Source of the DNA: CAYJPA01 sp964371945 | GTDB lineage: Bacteria > Chloroflexota > Chloroflexia > Thermomicrobiales > UBA6265 | Direction: 5' to 3' | Assembly: GCA_964371945.1 (NCBI GenBank) | Contig: CAYJPA010000068.1 | Coordinates: forward strand, 1 to 33,266 | DNA length: 33,266 nucleotides | In this document: in pieces, positions 24,523 to 33,089 of the stretch | How positions within the stretch are numbered: the first letter of the stretch is position 1 | Layout of the letters: the number at the start of each line of letters is the position of its first letter | Position numbers and translations under genes: made by a program | Notes under the pieces: generated by a model | Told to the model about the DNA's origin: nothing | Seen by the model: the letters and a program-made list of their open reading frames with translations, nothing else | The model's database searches: none

Positions 24523-24837
24523 ATCTGCCGCCCACGCGTCGCAATGTTGTTTGAAGCGAGCTTTGACAACTCGAATTGCGAGCACCCCGAACCGATGTCG
24601 ACTTCAGCGATACAACCGGCCACGGCAAGATTGTTGTCGAGGAGGTAGCTGACGATGACTTGGTGAAAACCTCAATCGGAAAGCAGCTTGCTGTCAGCCA
24701 TTCCCAGGCGGGGACAGTCACGCGTCACAGCATGAAACAGAAGCGCGAAAACTGCGAGATGTCTTAGGCGCGTGGCGGCAGCGCCGCGATTAGGTCGTTG
24801 AGATCGTGGAACGGCCGAGTTATCAGGGAGGTGAACG
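24523..24837. other. Intergenic stretch, nothing recognised
   Basis: Between the DUF2971 gene and the small secreted protein I see no supportable gene. A 63-codon frame (24576-24767, starting MRAPRTDVDFSDTTGHGKIV) has no ribosome binding site and no recognisable family. The region may hold remnants of deleted genes. Confidence 0.4.
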
Positions 24838-25143
24838 ATGCGTAGGATCGTAATTGACGCGGCACTCGTAGCACTCGCAACGATTGTTATCCTAGCCGTT
24901 CACGGCGAGGCTCAGCAAGATCCATCACCTGTGCTATTTGGCTATCGCTTTGTGCTGGAGTGCACTGACGGTGCGATCAACAATGCGAACGCATCTACGG
25001 GCTCTCGCGGCACCGTCGACATCTCCTGGCGCACCACACCAGGCATCAACAGTAGTTTCAACGGAAACTTCAGCGCATCTTGCACAGCGGTTGCCATCCC
25101 CGAATCCGGACCTGTCCCAGACGGCGCATTCCCTGATTCGTAG
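24838..25143 (+). CDS. Small secreted protein of unknown function
   Basis: ATG 24838 follows GGGAGG with a seven-base spacer. The 101-residue product begins MRRIVIDAALVALATIVILA, a signal peptide likely cleaved after HGEAQQ, or an N-terminal anchor. The mature part is short and polar, with two cysteines (LECTDGAINN and FSASCTAV) that could form a disulfide, and beta-strand-like segments (TVDISWRTTPGINSSFNG). No family recognised. Its stop lies 36 bp from an IS3 left end, so the C-terminus ending GAFPDS could be natural or truncated. Confidence 0.55.
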   Translation: MRRIVIDAALVALATIVILAVHGEAQQDPSPVLFGYRFVLECTDGAINNANASTGSRGTVDISWRTTPGINSSFNGNFSASCTAVAIPESGPVPDGAFPDS

Positions 25144-25178
25144 TCGAGTAAGAATCCGCTTGAGCGGAACGACTGGAG

Positions 25179-25440
25179 TGAACCCCTAAGAGCGAACCAC
25201 CTCCAAAGTCAACTTTTCTGATTTGGCGGTCGCATGACCGCCAGACGGAGGAGTTTCGCTGTCAGGAGGACGAACATTTAGCCGCGAGTTCAAGCTCGCC
25301 GCGGTGCAGCAGATGGTCAGTGGTGAGCGGCGTGCGTCCCAGGTGTGCCGAAAGCATGGACTGGCCGGAAGTCTTCTGGTGCGGTGGCGTCGCCCAGTTG
25401 CCGAGCGTGGTGACGACGGAGACGCGAAACCAGCCGGTTC
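25179..25440 (+). mobile_element. IS3-family element remnant: left end and truncated OrfA
   Basis: The left end TGAACCCCTAAGAGCG starts at 25179. OrfA coding sequence starts near a CTG at 25259 (probably a mutated start) and reads SGGRTFSREFKLAAVQQMV, then SGERRASQVCRKHGLAG, then LLVRWRRPVAERGD. This is the classic helix-turn-helix region of IS3-group OrfA (Pfam HTH_Tnp_1). After about residue 55 the match ends, and no OrfB (DDE integrase core) is present. The element is a dead fragment lying tail-on to the DUF5131 gene. Confidence 0.8.
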
Positions 25441-25549
25441 ATCGGTGACGTGTAGAACTCGAAGCGGCTCTATTCCGGTTTCGGCCAACTGCAGCAAATC
25501 GAATTCGAAGCGAACGACGTTTCTTCTTCCAAAAGGAGCGAGGGTCGTC

Positions 25550-25570
25550 TTTGACCGTGGTTCGGTCAAA
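25550..25570. terminator. Perfect 8-bp hairpin downstream of the DUF5131 gene
   Basis: TTTGACCG (25550-25557) and CGGTCAAA (25563-25570) pair perfectly around TGGTT. It lies 14 bp beyond the DUF5131 stop codon. The A/T ends of the stem give a short U-tract on either strand, so it could work as a bidirectional terminator separating the operon from the IS remnant. No longer U-run follows. Confidence 0.45.
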
Positions 25571-25583
25571 CGGGTGCTGTTCA

Positions 25584-26324
25584 CTACATCGCGAGGCTCA
25601 ACGTCTCCGTTCGGTTCACGACAGGCATTTCGTCCCAAGTCCGACCGTCGAGCTCTCGACCGCCCATCTTTGAGGTACGACCGCCCCACTGCTTGTGGAA
25701 GTAGGCGACCTTTTCGTTGAGACAGTGATCGCGAGCTTCCCGTACCCATTCAGGATTGCAGGGCCGATGCCCTACTCCGCTCTCGCCACCCGTGATTACC
25801 CAGTGAATTCCCTCAAGCTTAAGATGGTTGATCGGTCCGATGAGCGGCTCTGCGCTGATGAAGCGTACTGCTGCGGGAACCTTCCGTAGAAAATCAGCGC
25901 GCCACGTGACTTCATTGGATTCGATTGAGACACCAATCCAGATGTGGTCAGGCCACGGTAATGAAGCGGCCATCTTGGCGAGCCGTTGCGGCCGTTTGGT
26001 GAGCACTTGGTAAATGTGTTGATCGCCCTTGACCATTGTGTCGAAAACACGTCGGATGAAGTCATCAGGCACGTCAGCATGAAAAAGATCTGACATCGAA
26101 TTGACGAAGATCCGCCGTGGCTTCTTCCAAGTGAGAGGAAGCTCTAGACGTTCTGGCCAGAGTCGAAGATCAAATCCCTGTTCGTAAGGATGATTGGGAA
26201 CGCCACGAAAACGCTCGGCGAAGGCCAACGCGTAGCAATGGTCGCAGCCGGCCGACACACGAGTACAGCCGGTAACAGGATTCCAGGTTGCGTCTGTCCA
26301 CTCGATCGTCGAGTTCAGGGACAT
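25584..26324 (-). CDS. Phage Gp37/Gp68-family (DUF5131) three-Cys-motif protein
   Basis: A 246-residue protein matching the Gp37/Gp68 family. It begins MSLNSTIEWTDATWNPVTGC, and the three-cysteine motif is Cys20-x6-Cys27-x2-Cys30 in GCTRVSAGCDHCYA. Then come IFVNSMSDLFHADVPDDFI, the VLTKRPQRL block, WIGVSIES, RFISAEPLIGPI and VITGGESGVGHRPCNPEWVR, ending in YFHKQWGG. The three cysteines at the start of a TIM-barrel-like pattern look like a radical-SAM-type iron-sulfur site, though the spacing differs from CxxxCxxC. ATG 26322-26324 follows AGAGGA and lies 12 bp after the TcmP stop, so the two genes form one operon. The partnership is a recurring pairing; activity is not established as far as I know. 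Confidence 0.92.
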   Translation of the reverse strand: MSLNSTIEWTDATWNPVTGCTRVSAGCDHCYALAFAERFRGVPNHPYEQGFDLRLWPERLELPLTWKKPRRIFVNSMSDLFHADVPDDFIRRVFDTMVKGDQHIYQVLTKRPQRLAKMAASLPWPDHIWIGVSIESNEVTWRADFLRKVPAAVRFISAEPLIGPINHLKLEGIHWVITGGESGVGHRPCNPEWVREARDHCLNEKVAYFHKQWGGRTSKMGGRELDGRTWDEMPVVNRTETLSLAM

Positions 26325-26336
26325 GATGGATCCTCT

Positions 26337-27464
26337 CTAGGTCGGGAAGGTCACGGTGAGATGGGGTGCTAGCGTCAGAACGCCTTTGGGCGCTCGTCGC
26401 TCTTCTGCCGGGACGCTTACCTTGACTAGTCCTTCGCGTTCTAGATCTTTTATCGCGGTCTGGACAAGTTTCAGAATATAGGGCGTATCGATGGTGTAGT
26501 CCTCATGCACCTGCTTAACGGTGATCGACAAGCCAGCACAAGCAGTGAGAAGAAGCCTTTTTAGAGCAGGAATGCTATACGGGTTCTCAAGATCAAGGAG
26601 CAAGTTAAGCTGAGATGACCGAACTGGTACATATCCAAAGCTCTTCACTTCCCCATCACCGGAACTCATTTTGTACATGACATCTCTCATTATCAAATAG
26701 CCACGCTTAGCCTTACTAACAAAGATGATGTAGTGGCTCGTTCGCTCTCCATACCGACTTTCAAACTCAAACGGTAGGACGTACTGACCCCCAACCTCTT
26801 TCAAAGCCAGAATCAACTCGCTCGTGATGGTCTCTTTGCGCTTTTCCGAAGTCGCCCCTTTTAGCATTTGCCGAAGTCGGTTCGCTCTTTCTACACCAAA
26901 GAGCTCGTTTATTTCCTCCTCCACTGGTTCGGCATGAAGAAACTGATTCACACGGTTGTAGTTGAAGAAAAAGATGCAGTCGCATCCCCAACTCTTGATC
27001 GTGGCGCCGACTAGATCCAAGGAGAGGCCCTTAAAACCCCAGGGATCAATAAAGAAGAGAGTGGGGACCAGATTCATATTTCGGTATAGAGTTGCAATCT
27101 CTGACCCAACGGAGACACTGGATAGTTGTGGTTTGTATGTGAGCTTTTCGATCCCTGGAAACGCGTCTATTTCCGTCTGTAGACGGTCGATAAGAGTCTT
27201 ATCCTTATCGTTGAACAGGGTAACAAGACGGCTGCATAGCCGTAAATCTTTAACGGCCTGACTGAGTAACCAGAGAGGAGTCGAAGCGGTTCTGTCGTCG
27301 AATCGTCCAGGACCTGAAAATAAGTCGATGTAGGCGATGCGACCCTTAGCGTCTTTTCCATGAGTCAGCATGATGTCGCTCCAAGCCTTGAAGTACTTGG
27401 AGACTATGCGGGTCTTAACGATGTTCTGCGTATGTGGCGACTCGTAGTACCCACTCGTGCTCAA
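26337..27464 (-). CDS. tcmP: Three-Cys-motif partner protein TcmP
   Basis: A 375-residue protein named for its co-occurrence with the three-Cys-motif family encoded next to it. TTG 27462-27464 is the preferred start, with AGGAG (27473-27477) eight bases before it, giving MSTSGYYESPHTQNIVKTRI. It carries KYFKAWSDIM, then IAYIDLFSGPGRF (Asp47-Gly53) and TLFFIDPWGF (Asp140-Gly143). These two motifs resemble motif I and motif IV of Rossmann-fold methyltransferases. The C-terminal third (about 290-375) looks like a winged helix: YTIDTPYILKLVQTAIKDLE, then GLVKVSVPAE. A nucleic-acid methyltransferase role is inference. The frame is open upstream but without a ribosome binding site. Confidence 0.9.
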   Translation of the reverse strand: MSTSGYYESPHTQNIVKTRIVSKYFKAWSDIMLTHGKDAKGRIAYIDLFSGPGRFDDRTASTPLWLLSQAVKDLRLCSRLVTLFNDKDKTLIDRLQTEIDAFPGIEKLTYKPQLSSVSVGSEIATLYRNMNLVPTLFFIDPWGFKGLSLDLVGATIKSWGCDCIFFFNYNRVNQFLHAEPVEEEINELFGVERANRLRQMLKGATSEKRKETITSELILALKEVGGQYVLPFEFESRYGERTSHYIIFVSKAKRGYLIMRDVMYKMSSGDGEVKSFGYVPVRSSQLNLLLDLENPYSIPALKRLLLTACAGLSITVKQVHEDYTIDTPYILKLVQTAIKDLEREGLVKVSVPAEERRAPKGVLTLAPHLTVTFPT

Positions 27465-27502
27465 AGGGCATGCTCCTCTATCTGTAGAACATCCGTTCCG
27501 GT

Positions 27503-27534
27503 CGTACTCTACCGTACTCGAAAGAAGAGCGCAA
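27503..27534 (-). promoter_or_regulatory. Candidate tcmP promoter with two GAGTACG direct repeats
   Basis: On the minus strand TTGCGC (27534-27529) and TAGAGT (27511-27506) are 17 bases apart, a plausible sigma-70 spacing with imperfect boxes. Two identical heptamers GAGTACG (27519-27513 and 27509-27503) are ten bases apart, one helical turn, and overlap the -10 box. This is a reasonable binding site for a regulator. Transcription would start about 22 bp before the ribosome binding site of tcmP. Confidence 0.35.
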
Positions 27535-28273
27535 GGTATGCTAGGGATGATTTTCAGGTCGATCAGATGACGAGCATGCGGAAGGAACAGCATTCACGGC
27601 GAAACATCACGCAAGTCTTCGACGGGAAAACGTTGATCCTTCGTTTGGGGGTTGCGCTGCTGAACCAGTGACATAAATGTGATGTCGCTGGTTGCTGCCT
27701 CAAATGCCTCGCCCCCCGAGTTAGTGGGCCCGAAGCTACGAGAGCCTCGCTCGGTGAACGTGGCAGACTACTAGTTCATCCCGTTCCTACCGGAATCAGA
27801 GTGGTCATTGGACCGGTTTGGAAAACACAAATCGGGGAGTACAACAATCAGTTGGCATGGATGCCTCGATATCCCGAATAGAGCTATTCTCAACACATAC
27901 GACCTGCTGACCATTAGTGTGACAGACTTTATAATATATCTGTAAATGTGCACCAGATCATGAGAGATTGACAGCGAAGGGAAGCCCAAGCGATGACAAT
28001 AATCGCTTGCATAACATCCCATTCACTTAGTTGCCACGAATGCGGCGCTAGCTCACCGCACGGCGAAAAACCGCAAAAGTGCGATTAAGTGTGCGTTTGT
28101 GTGAGCGTGCTCGCCATAACGAAGCGCCAAACGATGGGGCCGTCATCGACGACCGTCCCTCAGCAATGCCGACTGCGAGTTCGCGGTAAAATCGCTGCAC
28201 TAGCATTGTCACTCCTTGTGTGAGCGCGATCCGTCCATCAATTCCGGCAGAGGATAGAGCGGAGACCACCGTT
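27535..28273. other. Long intergenic stretch with AT-rich island and a 12-bp hairpin
   Basis: About 740 bp without a supportable gene on either strand. A hairpin of 12 pairs (AACCAGTGACAT 27663-27674 with ATGTCGCTGGTT 27682-27693, one G-T pair) lies near the tcmP side. The section 27880-27965 is the most AT-rich in the window; the 60 bases from 27901 have 23 G+C. It contains ACAGA and TCTGT flanking a TATAATATA core (27921-27943). This may be the right edge of the accessory island or the remains of deleted genes. Confidence 0.45.
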
Positions 28274-29566
28274 ATGACGCTGAACGGTCTCGAGGTATTT
28301 GAGCGGGGCACCTTTCCGAAGTGGCTCAAGGTTCGGCAAAAGCTGGACGCGACCGATATCGGCGACATCGCCGCCGCGGTCGCGAAGGAATTCACGCGGC
28401 CGGAGGTCACCAACGCGATCGGACCCGGCACGCGGGTTTGCCTGACCGCCGGCAGCCGCGGGGTCGACAAGATCGGCCAGGTGCTCAAGGCTTGCGTGCA
28501 CGAGGTCCGGAAGCTCGGCGGCGAGCCCTTCATCATCCCGGCCATGGGCAGTCACGGCGGCGCGACGGCCGAAGGGCAGCTCGAAGTGCTCTCCCACTAC
28601 GGCATCACGCCCGAGCTGATGGGCGTCGAGATCCGGGCGAGCATGGAGACGGTCGAGCTCGGCGATGTCAACGGCGAGATCCCGGTCTTCTTCGACCGGA
28701 TCGCGTACGAGCAGGCGGATGTCGTGATTCCGATCGGGCGCGTCAAACCCCACACCGATTTCCACGGTCCGATCGAATCCGGTCTGATGAAGATGATCGC
28801 GATCGGTCTCGGAAAGCAGAAGGGCGCCGACGCCTTTCACCGCGAGGGCTTCACTCGCTTCCCGACCCTCATCCCGGCGGTCGGGCTCTTCACGCTCAGC
28901 CAGATCAATATGCCATTTGGGATCGCGCTGGTCGAGAACGGGTACAGCCACCTGAGCTTGATCGAGGTCGTGCCTGGTCCGAAGATCATCGATCGCGAAC
29001 CGGAGCTGCTCAAGATCGCCCGCCAGCGTCTAGGTCGATTGCCGGGTCAGCAGATTGATGTGCTCTTCGTCGATCAGATCGGTAAAGACATCAGCGGCGA
29101 CGGCGCCGATCCCAATGTGATCAATCGCGACATCTCCGGTCTGCTCGAGCAGAGCGAGCTCAATCTGACGCCGTCGATTCACCGGGTCATCTTCCGCGAT
29201 CTGACCGAGGACACGCAGGGCAATGCCTGCGGGGTCGGACTGGGCGATTTCGTGCTGCGCCAGCTGGCCGACAAGATCGATCCGGCCGCGACCTATATGA
29301 ATGTGATCACCTCGAAGTACCCGGCCGGCGGCCGCACCCCGATGGTGGTCGACAACGACCGGCAGGCGCTCTTTCTCGCGCTGGCGAGCGCACAGCGGGT
29401 CGAGGGTCCGACTGCCAAGATCGCCAGGATCAAGAACACCAAGGATGTCGAGGAGTTCTGGGCGTCTGAAACGCTCCTGCCCGAACTGCTCGAAACCGGC
29501 ATCGTCGAAGCGCTGACCGAACCCGCGCTGATCGCCTTCGACGACCACGGCATGTTCGTCAAATAG
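28274..29566 (+). CDS. LarA-like (lactate racemase N-terminal domain, DUF2088) protein
   Basis: A 430-residue cytoplasmic protein related to the nickel-pincer racemase LarA. ATG 28274 has GGAG nine bases upstream. It contains GPGTRVCLTAGSRGVDKIGQ, then FIIPAMGSHGGATAEGQ (the SHG-type block with a likely metal or substrate histidine), GRVKPHTDFHGPIESGLMKM with IAIGLGKQKGA, then VLFVDQIGKDISGDGADPN. The KPH and HG residues agree with the LarA racemase fold. The lysine that anchors the pincer cofactor in LarA may be the K of RVKPH, but I cannot confirm this. Many relatives are racemases or epimerases for 2-hydroxy acids or sugar acids. No larB/C/E cofactor genes are in the window. Confidence 0.85.
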   Translation: MTLNGLEVFERGTFPKWLKVRQKLDATDIGDIAAAVAKEFTRPEVTNAIGPGTRVCLTAGSRGVDKIGQVLKACVHEVRKLGGEPFIIPAMGSHGGATAEGQLEVLSHYGITPELMGVEIRASMETVELGDVNGEIPVFFDRIAYEQADVVIPIGRVKPHTDFHGPIESGLMKMIAIGLGKQKGADAFHREGFTRFPTLIPAVGLFTLSQINMPFGIALVENGYSHLSLIEVVPGPKIIDREPELLKIARQRLGRLPGQQIDVLFVDQIGKDISGDGADPNVINRDISGLLEQSELNLTPSIHRVIFRDLTEDTQGNACGVGLGDFVLRQLADKIDPAATYMNVITSKYPAGGRTPMVVDNDRQALFLALASAQRVEGPTAKIARIKNTKDVEEFWASETLLPELLETGIVEALTEPALIAFDDHGMFVK

Positions 29567-29609
29567 GTTGCTATTGGGCTAGATGCACCGCTGATCGCAT
29601 ACCGTTCTT

Positions 29610-29658
29610 AGCCCTGGAAGGGCTTCGTCGGATTAGCACGGTCATTTCAATGCCGTGC
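29610..29658 (+). repeat. Single copy of family 2 two-hairpin repeat (copy E)
   Basis: Hairpin 1 is AGCCCT/AGGGCT around GGA (29610-29624). Hairpin 2 is GCACGG/CCGTGC plus CAT/ATG with the same bulged T (29636-29658). The lower stem differs from copies A and D (GCCCGG/CCGGGC), but both strands changed together. It is the only unpaired copy, 7-8 kb from the cluster at 21.8-22.7 kb, and lies between the LarA-like and LAL regulator genes. Confidence 0.75.
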
Positions 29659-29720
29659 GGTGCAAATCACAAACTCTCTTCATGGACTTCACAATCGGTC
29701 CAACGGGGTGACCGCGTGCG

Positions 29721-32700
29721 ATGAGCGTAACCCTGAACCCGGACAATCCACTGGTCGGGCGGGGGAGTGAGCTCTCGTTGCTTGTCGCGCGCCTGGAAGA
29801 GGTCGCGACAGGTCGCGGAGGGGTGGCTCTGCTTGCCGGCGAGCCGGGCATCGGCAAAACCCGCCTTGCACGCGCGTCCGCGACGGAAGCAGAACGAAAC
29901 GGTGCGCTCGTGCTCTGGGGCCGCTGTTTCGACGGTGATTGGGCGCCGCCGTTTGCTCCCTGGATCGAAGCGATCGGGGGCTATTCACGGACCGTCACGC
30001 CAGAAGAGCTGCAGACCACCGTCGGCGTAGAAGGCCAGTCGACCGCTAATCCGCTGACCACGTTCATTCCCGAGCTCGCGTTCCTGGCGCAAGGGCTGTC
30101 AGCACTGGCTCCGCTCGGAGCCGATGAGGATCGTGCCCGCCTGCACGACGCGGTGGTTCGCTTTTTCGCCAATCTCTCGGCGGTGCAACCGGTCGTCGTC
30201 GTGCTGGACGATGTTCAGTGGGCTGACAGCGCATCGCTCGATCTCCTCCGCCATCTGGCGTTCGTCTCCGTCAATATGCGGCTGCTGCTGGTCGCGACGT
30301 ACCGCGACATCGAGCTCACGGCCCGCCACCCTCTGTCGGCGCTCCTTCCGGTATTGCGCCGTGAAGCCCGGGCGGTTCCGATCGCGCTCAAGGGACTGAC
30401 TGCTGGTGACGTCGAATCGTTGATCTCCGGCGCCTCGCCGACGCCCTGGAGTACCCGGATCGCGACCGCGATCCAGTCGGAAACCAAGGGCAATCCCTTT
30501 TTCATCGAAGAGCTGCTGCGCCACCTCGTGGACGAGGCGCAATAGACCGGTGGCGGCGAATGGACGGTTTCGGGCGACCTGGCCGAAATTGCAATCCCGG
30601 AGGGTGTTCGCCAGGTTGTAAGCAGGAGATTGGAGCGGCTCTCGGACGAGACGCAGCGACTGCTCACCCACGCATCGGTATTCACCGGCGGTTTCGATTT
30701 TGCGGTATTGCCGGCGCTGCTCGAGCGGTCCGAAGATGTGCTGCTCGATGCGATCGACGAAGCGCTCGCGGCCAAGATGATCGAGCCGGCGAGCTCCGGC
30801 GGCGAGCGATATGACTTTGTGCATGCGATCGTCCGGCACTCGCTCTCCGAAACGTGGAATCCGTCCCGCCGAGTTCGACTCCATCGCCGGGCCGCCGAAG
30901 CGCTCATCTCCGCATACAGCGGACGGGAGGCTGAGCACGCCGCCGAACTGGCGGTCCAATATCACCGTTCAGCCTCACTTCCCGGCGCCGAAGCCGGGAC
31001 ACCGTTCGCGCTCGCAGCTGCCGATCAAGCCGCACGGTCATTCGCGCGGGATCGCATCGTGCATTTCCTGCGGATTGCCCGCGATCTTTCAGGCGGCAGC
31101 GACGCATCGCGCCGCGCTCAAATCCTGTGCCGCCTGGCCATCGCCGAGGCTGAAGCTGTCCTGGGATCGGAAGCGAGGGAGACGGCGGACGAAGCGCTCG
31201 CGGCGCTCGATGAAGCCGATTCCTCCAGCGCTGCCAGGGCCGACTTTCTTGCAGACCTGGCCAAGGCGCTCAAGCAAAACGCGTATGTCGACGCCAGAGT
31301 TTGGCGGCCGCTGCTCGAACGTGGACTTCTGCTCGCACGAGCGGAAAAAGGCCGTCCCTGGGCGAAGCTGATGCTGCTCAACGAGCCGGTGACGCCCGTT
31401 TCGCGGGAGATCATCCGGGCGGGACGCTGGACCGGGTTCGATCGCGAGGCGGTCGAGATCGCCCGCGCCACCGGTGACGAAGAGGATTTCGCGCGGTCGT
31501 TCGAGTCGTTCGACCCGAGGACGCGGTCCGAAACAGACGCACTGGTCGACAAGGCGAGATCGTGGTCCCGTCCAGCGGCGGTGATGTACGGCCTCACCGT
31601 CGCCGCAAATGATTATCAGTATCGATACGGCGCTTTCCGGGACGCCACGGCGCTGTGGGAAGAGCTGATCGCCCTCGGCGAGCGATACGGCGCGATCAAC
31701 TGGCAGGCACAGGCCACGAACCAGCTCACGTGGCTACACATCGCGGCAGGACGGTTCGATGAAGCACGCGAAACCGAGGAGCGAGCGAACGAACTGCTGA
31801 ATCGACTCGGTCCCGGCCGCCGATCCCACGTCCTGTCCATGGAAATGGCGACGAGCTTCGCGGTCTTCCTCGGCGGGGATTGGGGTGAGATCGGCGCCTT
31901 CTGGGCGAGCTTCGTTGACGATCCGAAGCTTGGGCCAACCGATATCGGCACCCTTTCCGGCACCTTTTTCGGGGCTCTCGCCGCGTACGCGTTTGCCGAA
32001 GCGGGCGATGCCGAGAACGCCGAACGACTATTGGCCGCGCTCGTCTCCACTCTGACGAAAATGACCGCGACCGATACCAATCACAATGGCGCGGTCGCCT
32101 GGACTGGCGCCGCCGTCTGGAAGCTCGGGAAGCCGGACTATGCGCCGGCAATACGTCGCTGCACGCTCGACCTCATTTCCGCGGGCGTCGGCGACTACCC
32201 GCAGACCTCGAACCATCTCACAATGGCGCGAATGAACGCGCTACAGGGCAATCGCGATGAAGCGCTGGAAGCATTCGATGCCGCCCGCAAGATGCTGGAG
32301 CTGAGCGGTCAACGCCCGTTGCTCGGCATTGCCACGCTCGATCAAGCGACGATCCTTGCCGGCGGGGGACCGGCGAATTACGGCCTGGTCATCGAGCTGC
32401 TCGATTCGGCGATCGCATTGTTCGAGGAACTGGGGATGTCGCCCTGGCTCGAGCGTGCGCAAACCGCCCGCGCCGATGCCGAGGTGCGGTTGGGTGGCCG
32501 GTCGGTGCTGCCTGCCGGTCTCACGGAGCGTGAGGCGGATGTGTTGAAGCTCGTCGCGCGCGGGTACTCGGATCGCCAGATCAGTGACGAACTTTTCATC
32601 AGCCCGCGAACCGTGAATGCGCATCTTCGCAACATGCTCAACAAAACCTCGGTCGCGAACCGCACGGAGCTCTCGATCTGGGCCTTCGAGCACGGTCTTG

Positions 32701-32723
32701 TTAGTCGCGACGAACCGCGTTAG
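29721..32723 (+). pseudogene. LAL-type LuxR transcriptional regulator split by an in-frame TAG
   Basis: One continuous frame of 1000 codons with a single stop, TAG at 30543-30545 (codon 275). Part 1 has the AAA/NACHT-like ATPase: Walker A GEPGIGKT (residues 40-47), Walker B VVVVLDDVQWAD (about 157-168) and sensor-type KGNPFFIEELLRHLVDEAQ. Right after the stop the frame continues TGGGEWTVSGDLAEIAIPEG with RRLERLSDETQRLLTHASVF, a normal LAL transition, then TPR-like helices. The end is a LuxR helix-turn-helix, LTEREADVLKLVARGYSDRQ and ISPRTVNAHLRNMLNKT. A CAG-to-TAG change would explain it. If the stop is real, the ATPase half ends after 274 residues and the DNA-binding half needs an internal start. 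TAG ends other genes here, so recoding is unlikely. Confidence 0.8.
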
Positions 32724-32810
32724 GGTCGAGGAAAAAGAGCTTCTAAATCCGCAAACGGCCGATGTTGTTGACATTCCGGGGTAAAATTGGGGGCGAAAGG
32801 ATCCGAGGAG

Positions 32811-33089
32811 ATGAACGTTACGCTGACGCCACAACATGAAGAAATGGTGCGCCGAAAAATCGAGGCCGGTCAGTACAGCGACGTCAGTGAGGTCATTCGC
32901 GAAGCGCTCGCGCTCATGGAACATGAAGACAAATTGAACCGGCTGCGAGCGACCATTGCAGTCGGCGATGATCAGTTTGATCGCGGCGAGTTCTCCGTTT
33001 GGAGTTCAACAACATTGGATGAAATCGTCCGATCTGCGAAAGAAGCCGACCGGCGGGGTCTTCCCATTAGCGATGATGTCCAACCTTAG
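32811..33089 (+). CDS. ParD-like antitoxin
   Basis: A 92-residue antitoxin with the ribbon-helix-helix start MNVTLTPQHEEMVRRKIEAG and QYSDVSEVIREALALMEHED, and the toxin-binding tail EADRRGLPISDDVQP. It is the second ParD in the window, and its tail matches the orphan at 22165-22440. AAAGGA and GAGGAG precede the ATG. It overlaps the downstream ParE gene by 14 bp. A TTGACA lies at 32768-32773, without a good -10 at the right distance. Confidence 0.9.
   Translation: MNVTLTPQHEEMVRRKIEAGQYSDVSEVIREALALMEHEDKLNRLRATIAVGDDQFDRGEFSVWSSTTLDEIVRSAKEADRRGLPISDDVQP

Noticed and set aside
27771..28022. 83-codon minus-strand frame starting MGCYASDYCHRLG
   Set aside because: No ribosome binding site, odd composition and AT-rich intergenic context; no family match.
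29721..32723. Genetic code change or programmed stop-codon readthrough, suggested by in-frame TAG here and TGA at 1719
   Set aside because: TAG, TGA and TAA all end other intact genes at the expected places, and I see no selenocysteine-type structure after the TGA. Point mutation or base error is simpler.
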